Part shown: in pieces, positions 1 through 11,845 of the stretch | Numbering within the stretch: position 1 is the first letter of the stretch | How the letters are laid out: every line of letters starts with the position of its first letter | Origin: Blastomyces gilchristii SLH14081 | Taxonomy: Eukaryota > Ascomycota > Eurotiomycetes > Onygenales > Ajellomycetaceae | Length of the DNA stretch: 64,000 nucleotides | Direction: 5' to 3' | Assembly: GCF_000003855.2 (NCBI RefSeq) | Contig: NW_003101674.1 | Span: forward strand, 211,378-275,377 | Program-made: the position numbers and the translations under genes | Notes under the pieces: model-generated | What the model saw: only the letters and a program-made list of their open reading frames with translations | The model's database searches: none | Told to the model about the DNA's origin: nothing

Positions 1-3000
1 CACTTTTCACAGGCTATGTTTCATTTGAAGAGAGAGAAAGAAGATGCAACTGTGGTTTTATTAAGAGAGAATGAATAATTAGTAATATTAAATATAATTT
101 AATTCTTCTGTATTTAAAATTTGATTAGTCTATACTCTTCAATTTGAGAGTTTCTAAGAGTGTTTTAATAGTTTTCATACTAGCTTGAACTTAGTAGTGA
201 GTTGAAGAAGAAGAGAAAAGAGAGAAGAAAGAAATGAGAATAACTTATCTTTATAATATAAAAACAGAGAATCACTGCAATCATTCTTTCTAGTAACAAA
301 GATCTGTTTTCTGCATGTATTTCTGATATAGATTATATAATAACTGTATACAAAGAATATCAACACTGCATGCATTGAATAAAAATGATATTACTATGTA
401 ATACTGTAGCTGTTTTCATATATCTCTGAAAGCTGTGAATATTTTCTTTATCTTTTTATATTTGATAAGTCAGTAATATATTTCAATGCACTTTCTCTTT
501 TATTATCATTATTATTATTATCATCATCACTATCATTATCATCATTATTATTATCATCATCATTATTATTATTATCATCATTATTATCATTATTATTATC
601 ATTATTATATCATTTCTAACTGTCTCTTCTGCCTTCACTCTTCTTCAACACTCACTGAAATTAATTATGTCATTTCTCTTTAAATATTCTGCAGTTCTGC
701 GGATCATCAAGACGCATGAGCACTGTCACAGATTGAAGAGAGTGAAGAAGAAGATGTTTAAGTCAGAAAAGACAGATTATAAGATATATTATAATATCTT
801 AAAGAGACTCTGTAAGAGAGTAGAATAATAATAATTTTAAGTAATACTTCTGATAGATTTAGACTGAACTAAGTATAGAAATAATGCAGATAACATCATC
901 TGTGAGAGATTAAAGAAGAAGATAGTAAAGAGTCTTATATAGTAGTGATGAGATCAGAAGAAGTTCTGAGAATGATTTAAGTTCAAGATAAAGAGAGAGA
1001 GAGAGAAGAAGAGTATTACTGTAAATAAGCAGCAGCAGAAGAAGATTAAGAAGATATTAAAGTGAGAGATAAAGAAATCAAAACTGATAAGTTTTTTATT
1101 TATTAAGAGATAACAATTTTTAATAACACTTCTATTCTCTAATTAATTAGCAGAAGCTGACAGAGAAGAAGAGAATTGAGACTTTATTCAGATCTCAAAC
1201 ACACTTCATGATTCAGAATATTGAGAAGACAGTTCTACTCTCTGAGCATGTTAATCTGCTTATCACTGAGATGAAATCTGAGACAGCAGATCAGAAAATG
1301 CAGGATTTTGAGACACAGATTGATCTGACTGAAGAGAAGCAGTAAGAACTCTTCTCTGAGAAGATAGTGAAGAGAGATTTTAAGATGATTATCATCTCAG
1401 ATAAGAAGAAGAAGAAGAAGAAAAAGAATAAGAAGTAAATTATAAAGAATAATAAGAAGAATAAGAAAGAGAAGAAGTAGAAAAAGTTTTTTACTTTTTA
1501 TATTAGTTAGTTATAAGTTCATAATTATTAATAATTAAAATTAATTTTAAGTTTTCAAAAATTATTATACAAGTTGTAATCAAGTCAGGAATAATATATA
1601 AGTATCAACATTTTTTCAATATTAATATTTATAATATTAATATATTTTTAATAATATTATCTGATAATGTAATTTGATAACACTCTCTTTCACAATATTA
1701 ATATATTTCAAGAAATATAATAGAGATTAATCAAGATTATTTATTTACTTTTATACATTGATAATATTCAATCTGAGTTAGTACTAAAATTATAACTAAG
1801 CTAAGAAATAAGATTATTTTCTCTTATATTAATTCTTCTTACACACATCAGTGATCAGTTATTGAAAATAAATTATTATCTTTTTTAAATTATTATTATA
1901 TCTTCTGAATTCACTTCTTTCACTTCTTTTAATTCTATTAAAGATTCATAAACTCTTTAAGAAATCACTGTGAATTATAAAGTCTATATTATTTACAATT
2001 CAATACAGAATACTCTCTTTTAATTATAATAAATAATTACTTCATTCTTCACATCTGATTTCAGATCATGAAATTTATGAAAAACTTAATATAAATACTG
2101 AGATATACTATAAAATAATTATTAATAGATTATATTATAAATTACTGAAGAGTTATTTCTCTGCTATAATTACTACAACTTCATTCAGAAATATTTATCA
2201 TAAACTGATTATAACTCTGAAGAAATTTCTCAATATCTGAAGTCATCAGAATACAGATAATAAAAGAAAAATAATCAGAAAATTACTACTGAGCTGATAA
2301 GTTATTCTATCAGATAATAATTTTTAATAACACTAACTTTCTAATTTAAAGAAAATCATGTGAAAATAATTATATATTAGTATTCTGATTTCACAACTCT
2401 CATCTGATAACTTCTGTAAATAATTACTTTATATATATATATCTCTGAATCTTTCTCTTTAATTAATTAAAAACTCTGAATTCTGAATACTTCTTTAAAT
2501 GCTTAATTTAAATCTTTATATTTCACATTAATTTTATCTTCAGTTCAATCTTAAGATACACTACAAAGTTAATATATAATATCTAGAATCAGAGTTGAAG
2601 AATCATTGAAGAGTGTCTCTCACAGTGAATGTATGAACTAGTATAAATAATCTTACATTTATAAGAGTTATATATTATTACATTGATGAGAACTGAACTT
2701 ATTAAGAGATATTAATTGAATTTGAATCATTAATCAGTAGTTATACTGAGAATTATATAACAGAGATATTAATGATTATAATTAAAAATAACTATTAAAA
2801 TATTAGTCTCAGTCTTCTTATAATTACAACTGATAATACTGTGAATAACTACACTATAATAAAGAGCTTGAAGCAAAAATTGACTTTGTATTTCTAAAAT
2901 GATAAATAAGATTATATTCTCTGCATTACTTATATAGTTCAACTTGTAATATAAACACTGATAAAGAATCTTAATATTAAGATGAAGAATAATGAGATAA

Positions 3001-4511
3001 CTAATTCTTGAAATAAGAATAAAATGAAAGTGATTACTTAAGTAACTTTTACATTCACTTTGTAAAAGATAATGTTTTTTTTAATAACACTTTTTAATAA
3101 CATTACTGTTAATTTTGAATAGATTGACTAATAATTTAAATATCACAGATTTAAAATATTACTAATATGATTTGTATCTTCTCTAAATAATAATAACAAT
3201 TTTATAATATTTAATAAATAAATAAATCAGTTACATCACTGAATATGATACAGAATATTAGAATATAGTGAAGTTTAATATATAAAATAACTATTCAGAC
3301 TCTTTAATTATATCAGATAATTGATTATTAAGTATAACACTCTGATCAGAAAAAGATTCAGATATTAAAACTTTCTAATATAAAGTGAACTCAGTTGAAA
3401 TATATGATTGATTTACTGTTTCAGTTTTATAAGATAATAAAGACAGTCTCAATTACTTATACATTAATACTGCAGTCAGTCTGATAAGTGTATAACAGTT
3501 TATTTACTTATCTTAAAAAGCAGTTGAATCACTTAAAAAGAAATTCAGTCTGAAATAATACTATAGTGTAGACTATTATTACTGTAAGAGATAAACTGAT
3601 ATATTACTACAGTAAAACTGAATAATCTTTTACAGAGTACTATACTATAACATCTTTACTAGATTTCTCTCATTGAGTTAATATCTATACTTCTCAAGAT
3701 TGAATAGAGAAGAAATAAGACTTATATATTAAATTAATCTGAGACTACTATAATACTAACTATCAGAGATTTGAATAAGTAAATATTCAAGATATAAAGA
3801 CAGTGAAATACAATTTTCTAGTAAGTAATAATCTTTGATAATACTTTATATTACATAGAACTATAATACTAACTTTGAAATAGAACTTATATATATTAAT
3901 TACAACTGAAAATCAGATAAAACTATATACTTATAAAACTGAATTTAACTGTTATTTTCAAGATAATTCAATGAATTTACACATTAAATCAATTCTAGAG
4001 TTATAAAAAATTATTAAGAGTATATATTTAACTATTATACTGATAATATATAATATTCTGATAATTTCATTGATAGAGATGAGAATGAAGTAAAAGTTTA
4101 ACTCAAGTCAAGATATTTATCACTATTATCAGAGACAATTATAAGAAGAAATAATTAAGAAACTCATGATTATAAAATATGAAATTATTAGATAGTTTAA
4201 TATCTCTGATCATAGTATATCAGAGAAGTGTAGTTTTTATAAGAAAGTGAAGAATAAACTTATACAAGAATATATTTAGTTGTTTTATAAGTATTATTAA
4301 TAATTATTATCAAATTCTGATTATATAAATAATCACTAAATGAACTGAATAAGACTGATTTTAATCTTCAGTCTCAGTCTCATTCTGATTTTGAAAGAAT
4401 AATCATCTTTCACAGTTTATTCTGAGAAATTACTCTTATTTCACTGTTCTTGAATTAAATCTGATTATTTTTCATATCATTTCTCTCAGAAATGATTCAT
4501 TTTCAGATTTT
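1..4511. repeat. AT-rich, RIP-like mutated repeat block (left end outside window)
   Basis: Very AT-rich DNA in which CpG, CpC and GpG are almost absent while CpA, TpG, TpC and GpA remain common, the same signature as the transposon interiors at 42170-55420. Every frame is broken by frequent stops and I recognise no protein domain. A Lys/Glu-rich, coiled-coil-like frame can be followed around 1150-1440 on the plus strand, ending in a run of AAG codons, but it is interrupted. A phrase ending in TTTTTAATAACAC recurs near 1116 and 2321, with a weaker form near 3080-3105. Composition returns to normal within a few bases near 4512. Most likely the mutated remains of one or more transposons; family unknown because the left end is not in the window. 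Confidence 0.8.
503..612. repeat. ATT/ATC trinucleotide microsatellite
   Basis: About 110 bases made almost entirely of TAT, CAT and ATT triplets on the plus strand. It lies inside the mutated AT-rich block, so part of the ATC/ATT mixture may be C-to-T decay of a purer repeat. It creates a spurious His/Tyr-rich reading frame. Confidence 0.9.
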
Positions 4512-4648
4512 TTTGAGGCTTGGTCCTGATGGGACTCACGCCAAGAAATGTATGAGACCAGACCAAATGGGATCAAATGTGAAATTCATGGTCCCGCCGG
4601 CCAGTCTAGGCAGGTGAAGGAATAGAATACTATCTGGCTCCGCGGGGT

Positions 4649-4799
4649 GGCAGATTGGCACACAGATTGGCACACAGAGTACACATTAAAAAGAGGCAGA
4701 TTGACAGGCAGATTGGCATGCAGATTACATGTTAAAAAGAGTGGCAGATTGGCAGGCAGATTGACAGGCAGATTACATGTTAAAAAGAGTGGCAGATTC
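4649..4799. repeat. Minisatellite built on GGCAGATTG
   Basis: A tandem array of imperfect units in which GGCAGATTGGCA, GGCAGATTGACA and ACATGTTAAAAAGAG alternate; the longer composite of roughly 50-60 bases occurs about three times. It sits just outside the right edge of the AT-rich block. It produces a repetitive NLP-type frame on the minus strand that is not a plausible gene. Confidence 0.75.
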
Positions 4800-4970
4800 C
4801 ATGTTGAATGGCAGTGAAGACAAGGAATAATCAAGAGCTGAATATTCAGTATAAAATACAGTGTCAATTTCCGCCAAGATTTGTGGTGCTGTCTAGCTGT
4901 CTTTTTGCCGGCGCAATTCTTTTGATAGCGCCCTCCGTATATAGACCTCTGTCTCTCTATTTATCCATGC

Positions 4971-5520
4971 AAAAACGCTGTAATGTGACATCACGTGCAC
5001 CCCATCAAAACCTTATATTTGAATGCTCTGGCTCATACAGCTCAGATCAATCTTCAAATCTTCATTCTTTTTTTCATTCTGCTCTTTTCATACATTCTCT
5101 ACAGTATTTAAATTCCTTATACTCTTCTCTATGTTCATTTTTGATCTCTGTGTTCATGGCATGCGCTGCTAAATGCCCTGTAACATGATCTCATGTGATG
5201 TGATGTGCACTCCTTTGAATTTGGATGAGATTGAACAGCTGGCTCTGCAGCCTGTACGGCTCTGATTAATCTGATAATGGTGATAGAGGTGATACGGGGT
5301 GAAAGAGAGTGGTAGGGGGAGAGGGTGATAGAGGCAGTAGAGAGGGTAGAGGGTGGAAGGGGTGGAAGGGGTGGAAGAGGTGGAAGGGGTGAATGGGGTG
5401 GAAGGGGTGGAAGGGGTGGTAGGGGTGGTAGGGGTGGTAGGGGTGATACGGGGTGGAAGAGGGTTGTAGGGGGAGAGAGTGGTAGGGGCGGTAGAGGTGG
5501 TGGAAGTGGTAGAGGGGCTT
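4971..5520 (+). repeat. Dispersed repeat, copy 1, with G-rich tail
   Basis: This stretch aligns in the same orientation with 31623-32117. Shared landmarks in order are GCTGTAATGTGACATCA, CTCAGATCAATCTTC, CATACATTCTCTACAG, GTTCATGGCATGCGC, GCCTGTACGGCTCTG and a purine-rich tail of GGGGTGGAA and GGTGGTAGG units (5280-5520). The flanks differ, so it is a dispersed family rather than a segmental duplication. No coding frame is shared. Several differences between copies are CpG transitions (for example CCGGC against CTGGC). It could be a non-autonomous element or a fragment of a larger one; no terminal inverted repeats or target duplication are evident. Confidence 0.75.
5280..5520 (+). repeat. G-rich purine minisatellite (GGGGTGGAA / GGTGGTAGG)
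   Basis: Around 240 bases with G runs of three to five every five to ten bases on the plus strand, forming the 3' part of the dispersed repeat. Such spacing satisfies the usual pattern for G-quadruplex formation, and the purine bias would also permit triplex structure. The Gly/Arg frame it produces on the plus strand and the Pro/His frame on the minus strand are repeat artefacts. Confidence 0.8.
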
Positions 5521-7729
5521 GTTAATAATTAATATCCTCTCACTACTTGAATAGGTGTAGATTTTGATCGGGGTTGCCAACACTTCTGTGGAGCGATTTA
5601 TTTTCAGACGGAATCCCCGTTCCGATTCCGATGCAGGTTAATCCGATTTGGGGTGGTTTTCCGTGACCAAACATGTCCCCTGAAGCAACAGGTTGTGCCC
5701 CCCGGAGGAATGATGTGGGGAGTGAGGGTGGGGGTCATCATTATAATTAATATCTGCGTGCATATACTCCGTACATCCTGTCAAACGGATGCATTGTATA
5801 TCATCCCCGCCTGCCGATCTTCCGCCGTGCATGCCACGTCCGTGGGTTCAATCGAGTGTACGCTGTAGTTTCTGCAAGGCAGTGGAAAGAAATAAAAACG
5901 TACAGAGTATTCCTATGTACCCTGTAAAACCCAAAAAAATAAAATAACAAAAATAAAATTACAAGAGAGATGGATAATCCCTGATATGCATTCATTCCCT
6001 GTTCCCTGCATTCTGCATTCTGCATCCTGCATCCCGCATCCCGCATCTCACAGGAGATGAAATTGATCAAAGGCAAGCAGGAGAGAAGAGAGTTGCTCAA
6101 GCTGAAACAAGATATATCTACATTCAAATGAAAGAATGAAAGAATGCTTTTGCTTTTTCTTCATTGCATTAAAAGAACAAATCATAGTAAGTAATATATT
6201 TAATCACAGACTCATATTTTGACTGACATCATATTATTGACTTTTGTGAAGAATAGATTGAATCAAGTGTTTTCACCCTGCTATGATTGATCACTTTGAA
6301 CTTCTCTTCAAGCCTATTCATAAATGAGATAGTCACTTCATCTGAACAAATTGAATGACATATATATCTATATTTCGCCTCCTCCATTTCGCCTCCTCCA
6401 TTTCCCACCTCACATCCATGGATTTCCCCCGTGTCTGTCAAAAGGTGGAGCGAGTGGAGAAAATCTGGGTAGTTTTTAGCTTTATTAGATGCAAACCAAA
6501 CAGCTTGACTGCGCTTGGGTTCGTCCTCTAGGCAATTAGTTATCCCGGAATCTTGAGAACAGAATCCCCAAAAGCGCCCAGCAAATCTACAGAAGGGATC
6601 TCTGCACGTGATCCAGGCATTAATTGGCGGGAGTTTTAAAGCGTGGGATTTTGAATATTATTGATGGTGGGAGAGCGGGTTATTTCCTCAACAAGACACA
6701 GTGCAGGGTAGTACAAGTACATACATACAGTGGCACTGGAATAATAAGAAATATTGGGGCATGCAGAGGAGAAGCAGGGGAGGAGAGAAGTGGGGTGTTT
6801 TTTTAAGGTTTTAAACATTTATTTTCCTTTCTTCATTATTTTTAATTCTATATATAGTTATATTTTCCTCCCCTCATTCTTATTGATACATACCTTGCTC
6901 TGATCCAACGACCTCTTTGATACAACTCTAATAAGCGACGAACATCAAACATCAAGAAAGATGCCGGCCGGGATCCGCGGAGAGAATCCTCGGTGTACTC
7001 TGCCTTTTGTATCTCGCGATCCGGGGATTCTGAGTCACATCCTCTACGGATTACGGTGTAGATTTCACAGGAAGTCGGCGGAACGAAGAGTGAGGCTGTG
7101 GGCGTATTGTTTAAGCGAAGAACAGACAGAATAAACACCCAAGACACCGTAGCTATCAGCCATTCGATCGGGGAATTGGCAGGAAAGCAAGACCTTTTCT
7201 GCGTTGTTGGACCGCCAGAAAACACCGCCGCCGCCGTCGCCGCCGCATGCGGGATTTGTGTTTTAGTTATGTACGCTTATGCTTATGTACAGTGTTGTCA
7301 TCCTGCATCGCCATGTTTTCCCCCTATTTCAGGGTCCTCAGATAATTTTTCACTCCCCCCACTCCCCTCCCCTTCCCTCGCCTCCAACAACCCTTCGAGA
7401 CATGCATGCATGCATCAAGGGGCTGGCTGGCTACCTAGGTAATTTTGAGAATTTAGTAAGTAAGTAACTAACTAGGTAGTAAACAGCGAAGCCTGAGCGA
7501 CAGCCCACTCAAAACGCCAGAATTGAGTGAGTCTCAGGCCCGAATGGCCACCCGACGCACAGAGAGGGCCCGCATTGCGGCCAGGGCCAGCTTGCCAGGG
7601 CGATGCTTTCTCACCCAGAGCAAAACACAGCGCTGGATTCTTCTGTCTGGATGTTTTGCTGCGCGCTGCACGAGGCCTGAGAACGAGCGTGATGGCTCTG
7701 TAGGCTAGATGACCGGAGGGGGAGGAGAA

Positions 7730-7749
7730 GGGGGGGGGGGGGGGGGGGG
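7730..7749 (+). repeat. Poly-G run (20 G)
   Basis: An uninterrupted run of 20 G on the plus strand directly after GGAGGAGAA. Its length in any assembly is uncertain because homopolymers of this size are error-prone. Confidence 0.9.
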
Positions 7750-8782
7750 TGGAGTGGAACTTCACCTCGGCGCCCTTTCGACGACAACTGATCATAAATT
7801 TATTTATTATTATTCATTTGAGATTGGAGCAAATCTCGAGCGAAGTTTATTTAAAAAGAAACCAAAAAAGTACTTTTTGGTAAACATCTAATTAATAATA
7901 AGTAACCGACCCCAATCCATGACGCTTCGATTTTATTTACATTCTGAACCATGGTTGCGAGATTGGGGTTAAGTGATTTATAAAAACAAATGCCTGAGAA
8001 TAATAATTCAAAATGATAAATATCAACAAGAGATAGGTGAATTTTATGAAACACAAGATGCTACGACAGTCAGGCATCCAGATTCGCAACGGGCAACTCG
8101 CCGTTGTCTGACTCGATTCTGCTGTCGTCGTCTTCTGGTTGCTCATCCGGCGTCTCCACTCTCGGCCGCGCCTCTGCCTGCGACTGGCTGCGGATGCTCG
8201 TCATTTTTGTCCTCCCCAGGATATCCAATTCTTGCTTGCCCCAAAGAGCCGGCCAGAGACGAGAGAGTCTTGGATTTGTTTTGGTGGGTTTATTGTTTAT
8301 TTAACTGGTTTTTTTTTTTTAAACTGTCGTGTTTTATCGCTGCCTTGTCGCCCACGCGCTTCTGACAGCTTTCTCGTTCTCTAACCAACTTTTTATCATT
8401 AACTAACCTGTTAACCTGTTGTTAACCTGTTATTCTTATAACCGCCTCCTCCCCCTTGGACTTATTAATGTTGTTCAAACCCTCCACCAAATCTCATCAG
8501 CAGCAAAATAATTTTCTCAAATAGAGTCCCGCCGACGCCCTATTTACTTCTTGTACCCACCCACAGCCCCATTGAAACGCTGAAACATTGAAACATTGAC
8601 ACATTGAAACAAAGTCATCTCCTTTCGTTTCCTCGCTTGCTTATGCTGTAGATTTTGCAGCCCGACACCTGCACGAAATCAGAATCAGAAAATCCCTGCA
8701 TGCATTACGGCCGCACATCTGGCTCCACTGGTCAGCGAGAGAAGAGGCGGCTTGCTTGTCAGGCCGGGAAGAAGAACAAGTA

Positions 8783-8826
8783 AAACACACACACACACAG
8801 AGAGAGAGAGAGAGGGAGAGACACAC
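8783..8826. repeat. CA/GA dinucleotide microsatellite
   Basis: Consecutive CA repeats pass into GA repeats and back to a short CA tail, within the presumed leader region upstream of the gene at 9275. Confidence 0.9.
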
Positions 8827-9274
8827 AAAATTCAGCAGTCAGGGATCAAGGCCGTTGTTGACTGTTGTTTTTTTAGTCTTTTAGTCTTTTATTAGTTTTT
8901 TAGGCTTTTTCTTTTTTCCTGCCAGCCGCCTTTTCCACCCCTTGTCGATGCTTGGCCCGCCCTGTTTTGCTCGATCTTGACCAGAAAACCGCCCTGGGCA
9001 TTGCTCGCCTGAACACCGCCATTGCCGAATCCCCTGGGTACAAGTAGTGTCCAGTGCCGACGCTTTTTCTCCCTGCTTGGTTTACAGTGCTATATTACTA
9101 CTCCTCTCCAAGGTCCTCCTTGCTAACGACAACACTTCTTCTCTCTCTCCTTTTCAAATCTCGCTCTATCTGACTCTCTATCACTCCTCCGTCGCCTCTC
9201 ACATACTCTTCAGATATCTCTCCAAGCAACATCCCGACGTCTCTCTGGACCAATCACCATCCCCCCGATCGACC

Positions 9275-9517
9275 ATGAGCTCAACTTCAGCACCAATGCA
9301 AGAGTCATCCTCCAATACCTCGGGCGCAGGACTGACTCCCCGCACCTCCTCTGATTCTACAACCCCTGCTGCGTTCACCTTCGACATTGTTCGCTGCTCA
9401 AGATGCCAGCGATCTCTTTGCCTCGAACATTCCTCCTCCTGCGGCGTTGTTCGATTCGGTATCAACTCTTACTACTGCGGCCGCTGCGCGTCGATGGTTG
9501 GTTTCAATAATCGCTGA
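9275..9517 (+). CDS. Small conserved Cys4 (zinc-ribbon-like) protein
   Basis: An 80-residue protein from the ATG at 9275. The frame is open further upstream, but no earlier ATG lies in it. The first 35 residues are Ser/Thr-rich and probably disordered. The second half holds a CSRCQRSL motif and, about 30 residues later, a YYCGRCASMVGF motif, giving two CxxC pairs that could bind one zinc ion. I recall similar short proteins in Aspergillus and other Eurotiomycetes, annotated only as hypothetical. No signal peptide or membrane segment is seen. Function unknown; a zinc-stabilised adaptor is a guess. A spliced upstream coding exon cannot be excluded. Confidence 0.7.
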   Translation: MSSTSAPMQESSSNTSGAGLTPRTSSDSTTPAAFTFDIVRCSRCQRSLCLEHSSSCGVVRFGINSYYCGRCASMVGFNNR

Positions 9518-11493
9518 GAGGAGCCCTGCAACAGGGAAACCAACCACTTGACAGGGCCATATCAAAAAAGAAACAACAACATCAACCATACGTTTTCTAC
9601 GCGCAACAAAATAGCAGCATGAAAAATATAACAACCTCCAAAAAATCTCAAACCAACACGACAGAAAATTCTTACCTCGAACCAAATCCAGTAGCTTTTT
9701 CATTTCAAAGGAGACAAAATCTACCTTGTCGCCCCGCCGATGGACGATAGGGAACAATGGAAGAAAAGGCCAACCAAATATCAAAAAAGGAATATTTTGG
9801 ACGAGATTGAAATCTGCGAATCCTCAACCTGCAGATCAGGACAAACTCACTGATACCGGCCAATCGAAACACGAGAATGCCATCGTTATCACCCCAAGGC
9901 AAAATGACAAGAAGTATGCCTGACCAATTGTATACTAATCAATGTGAAATGTAAGGGAGGGGGTTGGATTTGACAACCCAACTGCCTAGGGTCAAAAACA
10001 AATAAAAAAACAAAAAGCAAAAAGAGAAACGGCCGTTGGAGACCGAACCAACTACCCCTCACGCGACAGCAACGTTTTTCGCATGTCGCCCTCGCCTTTT
10101 TTTCGAGCTTCACCCTCCGCCAATCTCCGCGCGAACCATCCCCGACGGGGCCCAGCCATCCTCGCAACTGGTAATGCCATTTGAATTTCAAAATTTATCA
10201 CTCACCGCCTATTACATATATCCCTATGATGATATACTTCTTCCCTTCTTCGTCGCTGGCGGTGAAAAAGAAAAAAAAAAATCAAATATCTATAAAACTC
10301 CCCAGCCTATCACAGACTCCGGAGATTGGGGGAATGGCGGGGTTTTGCGTGTTGTGTTTGTTCTGTCGGCGACTATTCCGAAACTCCAGGGCCGGTCGTG
10401 ACGGAAATAAGCTACGGCGAAACACAACGTCACGGGATCCTGCAACCAAGCATTCGGTTACTGTATTCGGAAACAAGCCAAAAGCACTCAGCCCGCAGGT
10501 CTCAGATCAGGCCTCAGCTCAGCCTATTTTTCAGCCATTCTTATCTATTCCAGTTTTATGAACCGAGATGAATATCATCGCGCCAAAAAAATAACCTTCT
10601 AGGCATTTAAAAAAAAAAAATATTAAAAAAATTTAAAAAAAAAGAATGTGACAGCTCCAACAACTTAACTTGTCCAGGCTTTATTTTTGCTACCCTTTTT
10701 CCCCTGATATTAGCAATTTTTCAAAAAGGAAATGGAAAGAAAAGGGAAAGAAACTCCCATGCTGCGTTTCGGCCTCGTTCGTGATCTCCCGGTGGTAATC
10801 ATCGCCCAATTGACTGACGCCTTCCGCATCCATCGCATCGGTTGTTACATTAATATTATCACACAGCCGCACCATCATCAGCTGACTGACTTTGCCCTCT
10901 CTTCTCACCGCAAAACAACTGTTTGAGATCCACAGATGGGATTTTGCCAGTTTAGTTTCAGATATTTGGTAGATCAGTGATCAGCGGGACAGATGGCAAA
11001 ATCTTTTTTTTTTTTTTTTTAATTCTTTTTTCCGACTTTTTACATACTATATCTCTCAGGTTTACTCAAATACATACCATACCACCTATTTCTATGTTTT
11101 AGTTTAGTTTCATTTCTCCTTTTCTTTTTTTTTTTTCCTTTTTCTCTCGCCTAGCAGACATGGGGGCATCTTATTACAATCTCTCGTGCGTGAGACCGTC
11201 GAAAAAAAAAAAAAAAGAAACAATAAACGTCATTTGTAGGAGGGGAGCTGGGTGGTGCAAAAAACACAATGTCATGTCATGCAAACAGCAGAGAGCTGAT
11301 TTTATATTCATATCCTCTATCGCCATGCAATTCACATACAAATAATAAAGAAAAAATATTGTAATGAATATCCCAAATTTCAAATCGCGTGTGGTGGGAG
11401 TAGAAGTTTGTGTGTCATTCAAAAGAGAATTGAGGTCTAGTTAGAAAAGGAATCCTTGAGATGCATTCGAGGTTCGAGGTGATTGTGATGTTG

Positions 11494-11527
<34 letters not shown>
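11494..11527 (+). repeat. Poly-A run (34 A)
   Basis: An uninterrupted stretch of 34 A. No adjoining coding remnant or target duplication was found, so there is no positive evidence that it is a retrotransposed tail. Confidence 0.9.
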
Positions 11528-11529
<2 letters not shown>

Positions 11530-11679
11530 AGGGCCACGAATGTTTCTGATTGTTTCTGATAGCCAAAGAATCGCGGAATTGCGCCTGTTGACGATATGAT
11601 ATGTTGATGCGACACACACTGCAAAGACCATACGCAAAATTTTAAAAGGTTAGCTTTGCGGAGTTCATGGCCTGCCTAG

Positions 11680-11687
11680 TGACGTCA
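11680..11687. promoter_or_regulatory. CRE/ATF-type palindrome TGACGTCA
   Basis: A perfect TGACGTCA lies 159 bases upstream of the DUF1772 start codon. This is the classical binding site of ATF/CREB-type bZIP factors. Further GACGTCA and TGACGT half-matches occur just inside the gene's intron (near 11937-11955). The match is seen; regulation is inferred. Confidence 0.45.
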
Positions 11688-11845
11688 TAATACTAACTTT
11701 TCCTGGATATTGTTTGTCCAGGCAGCAGAATAAAAGAGCAGCGCCATCAACCACCCAAGCTAAAGTATCTCTGGAAAGTATTCTAGCAAAAATTTCTGCT
11801 CGACGAGAAACAATCATCAGCTCTAGTTTTAAACTAGGCTCAACA

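Larger units (their letters stand above)
5521..9274. other. Intergenic region without a recognisable gene
   Basis: About 3.7 kb of normal composition. No frame over 130 codons, none resembling a family I know, and no convincing multi-exon chain. It contains a seven-base tandem repeat (GCATTCT/GCATCCC, 6005-6049), a GCC-rich patch (7218-7245), a run of 20 G (7730-7749) and a CA/GA microsatellite (about 8783-8826). The last several hundred bases are pyrimidine-rich and probably form the promoter and 5' leader of the small gene at 9275. Confidence 0.5.
9518..11845. other. Intergenic region, homopolymer-rich
   Basis: About 2.3 kb between the Cys4 protein and the DUF1772 gene, with no supported coding exon. 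It carries many A and T runs, the longest 34 A at 11494-11527. It must include the 3' UTR of the first gene and the promoter of the second. Confidence 0.5.

Noticed and set aside
486..683. His/Tyr-rich open frame
   Set aside because: It is only the translation of the ATT/ATC microsatellite in mutated DNA.
4586..5188. Open frames of 93 and 126 codons on opposite strands
   Set aside because: They run through the minisatellite and the dispersed repeat; copy 2 of the repeat does not conserve the frame.
5266..5583. Pro/His-rich and Gly/Arg-rich frames
   Set aside because: Both are readings of the G-rich minisatellite and lack any unique sequence.
8397..8437. Telomere-like repeat from TTAACCTG units
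   Set aside because: Only about three imperfect units and not the TTAGGG type expected in these fungi.
9047..9274. N-terminal extension of the Cys4 protein
   Set aside because: The frame is open but contains no ATG before 9275, and its composition resembles a pyrimidine-rich leader.
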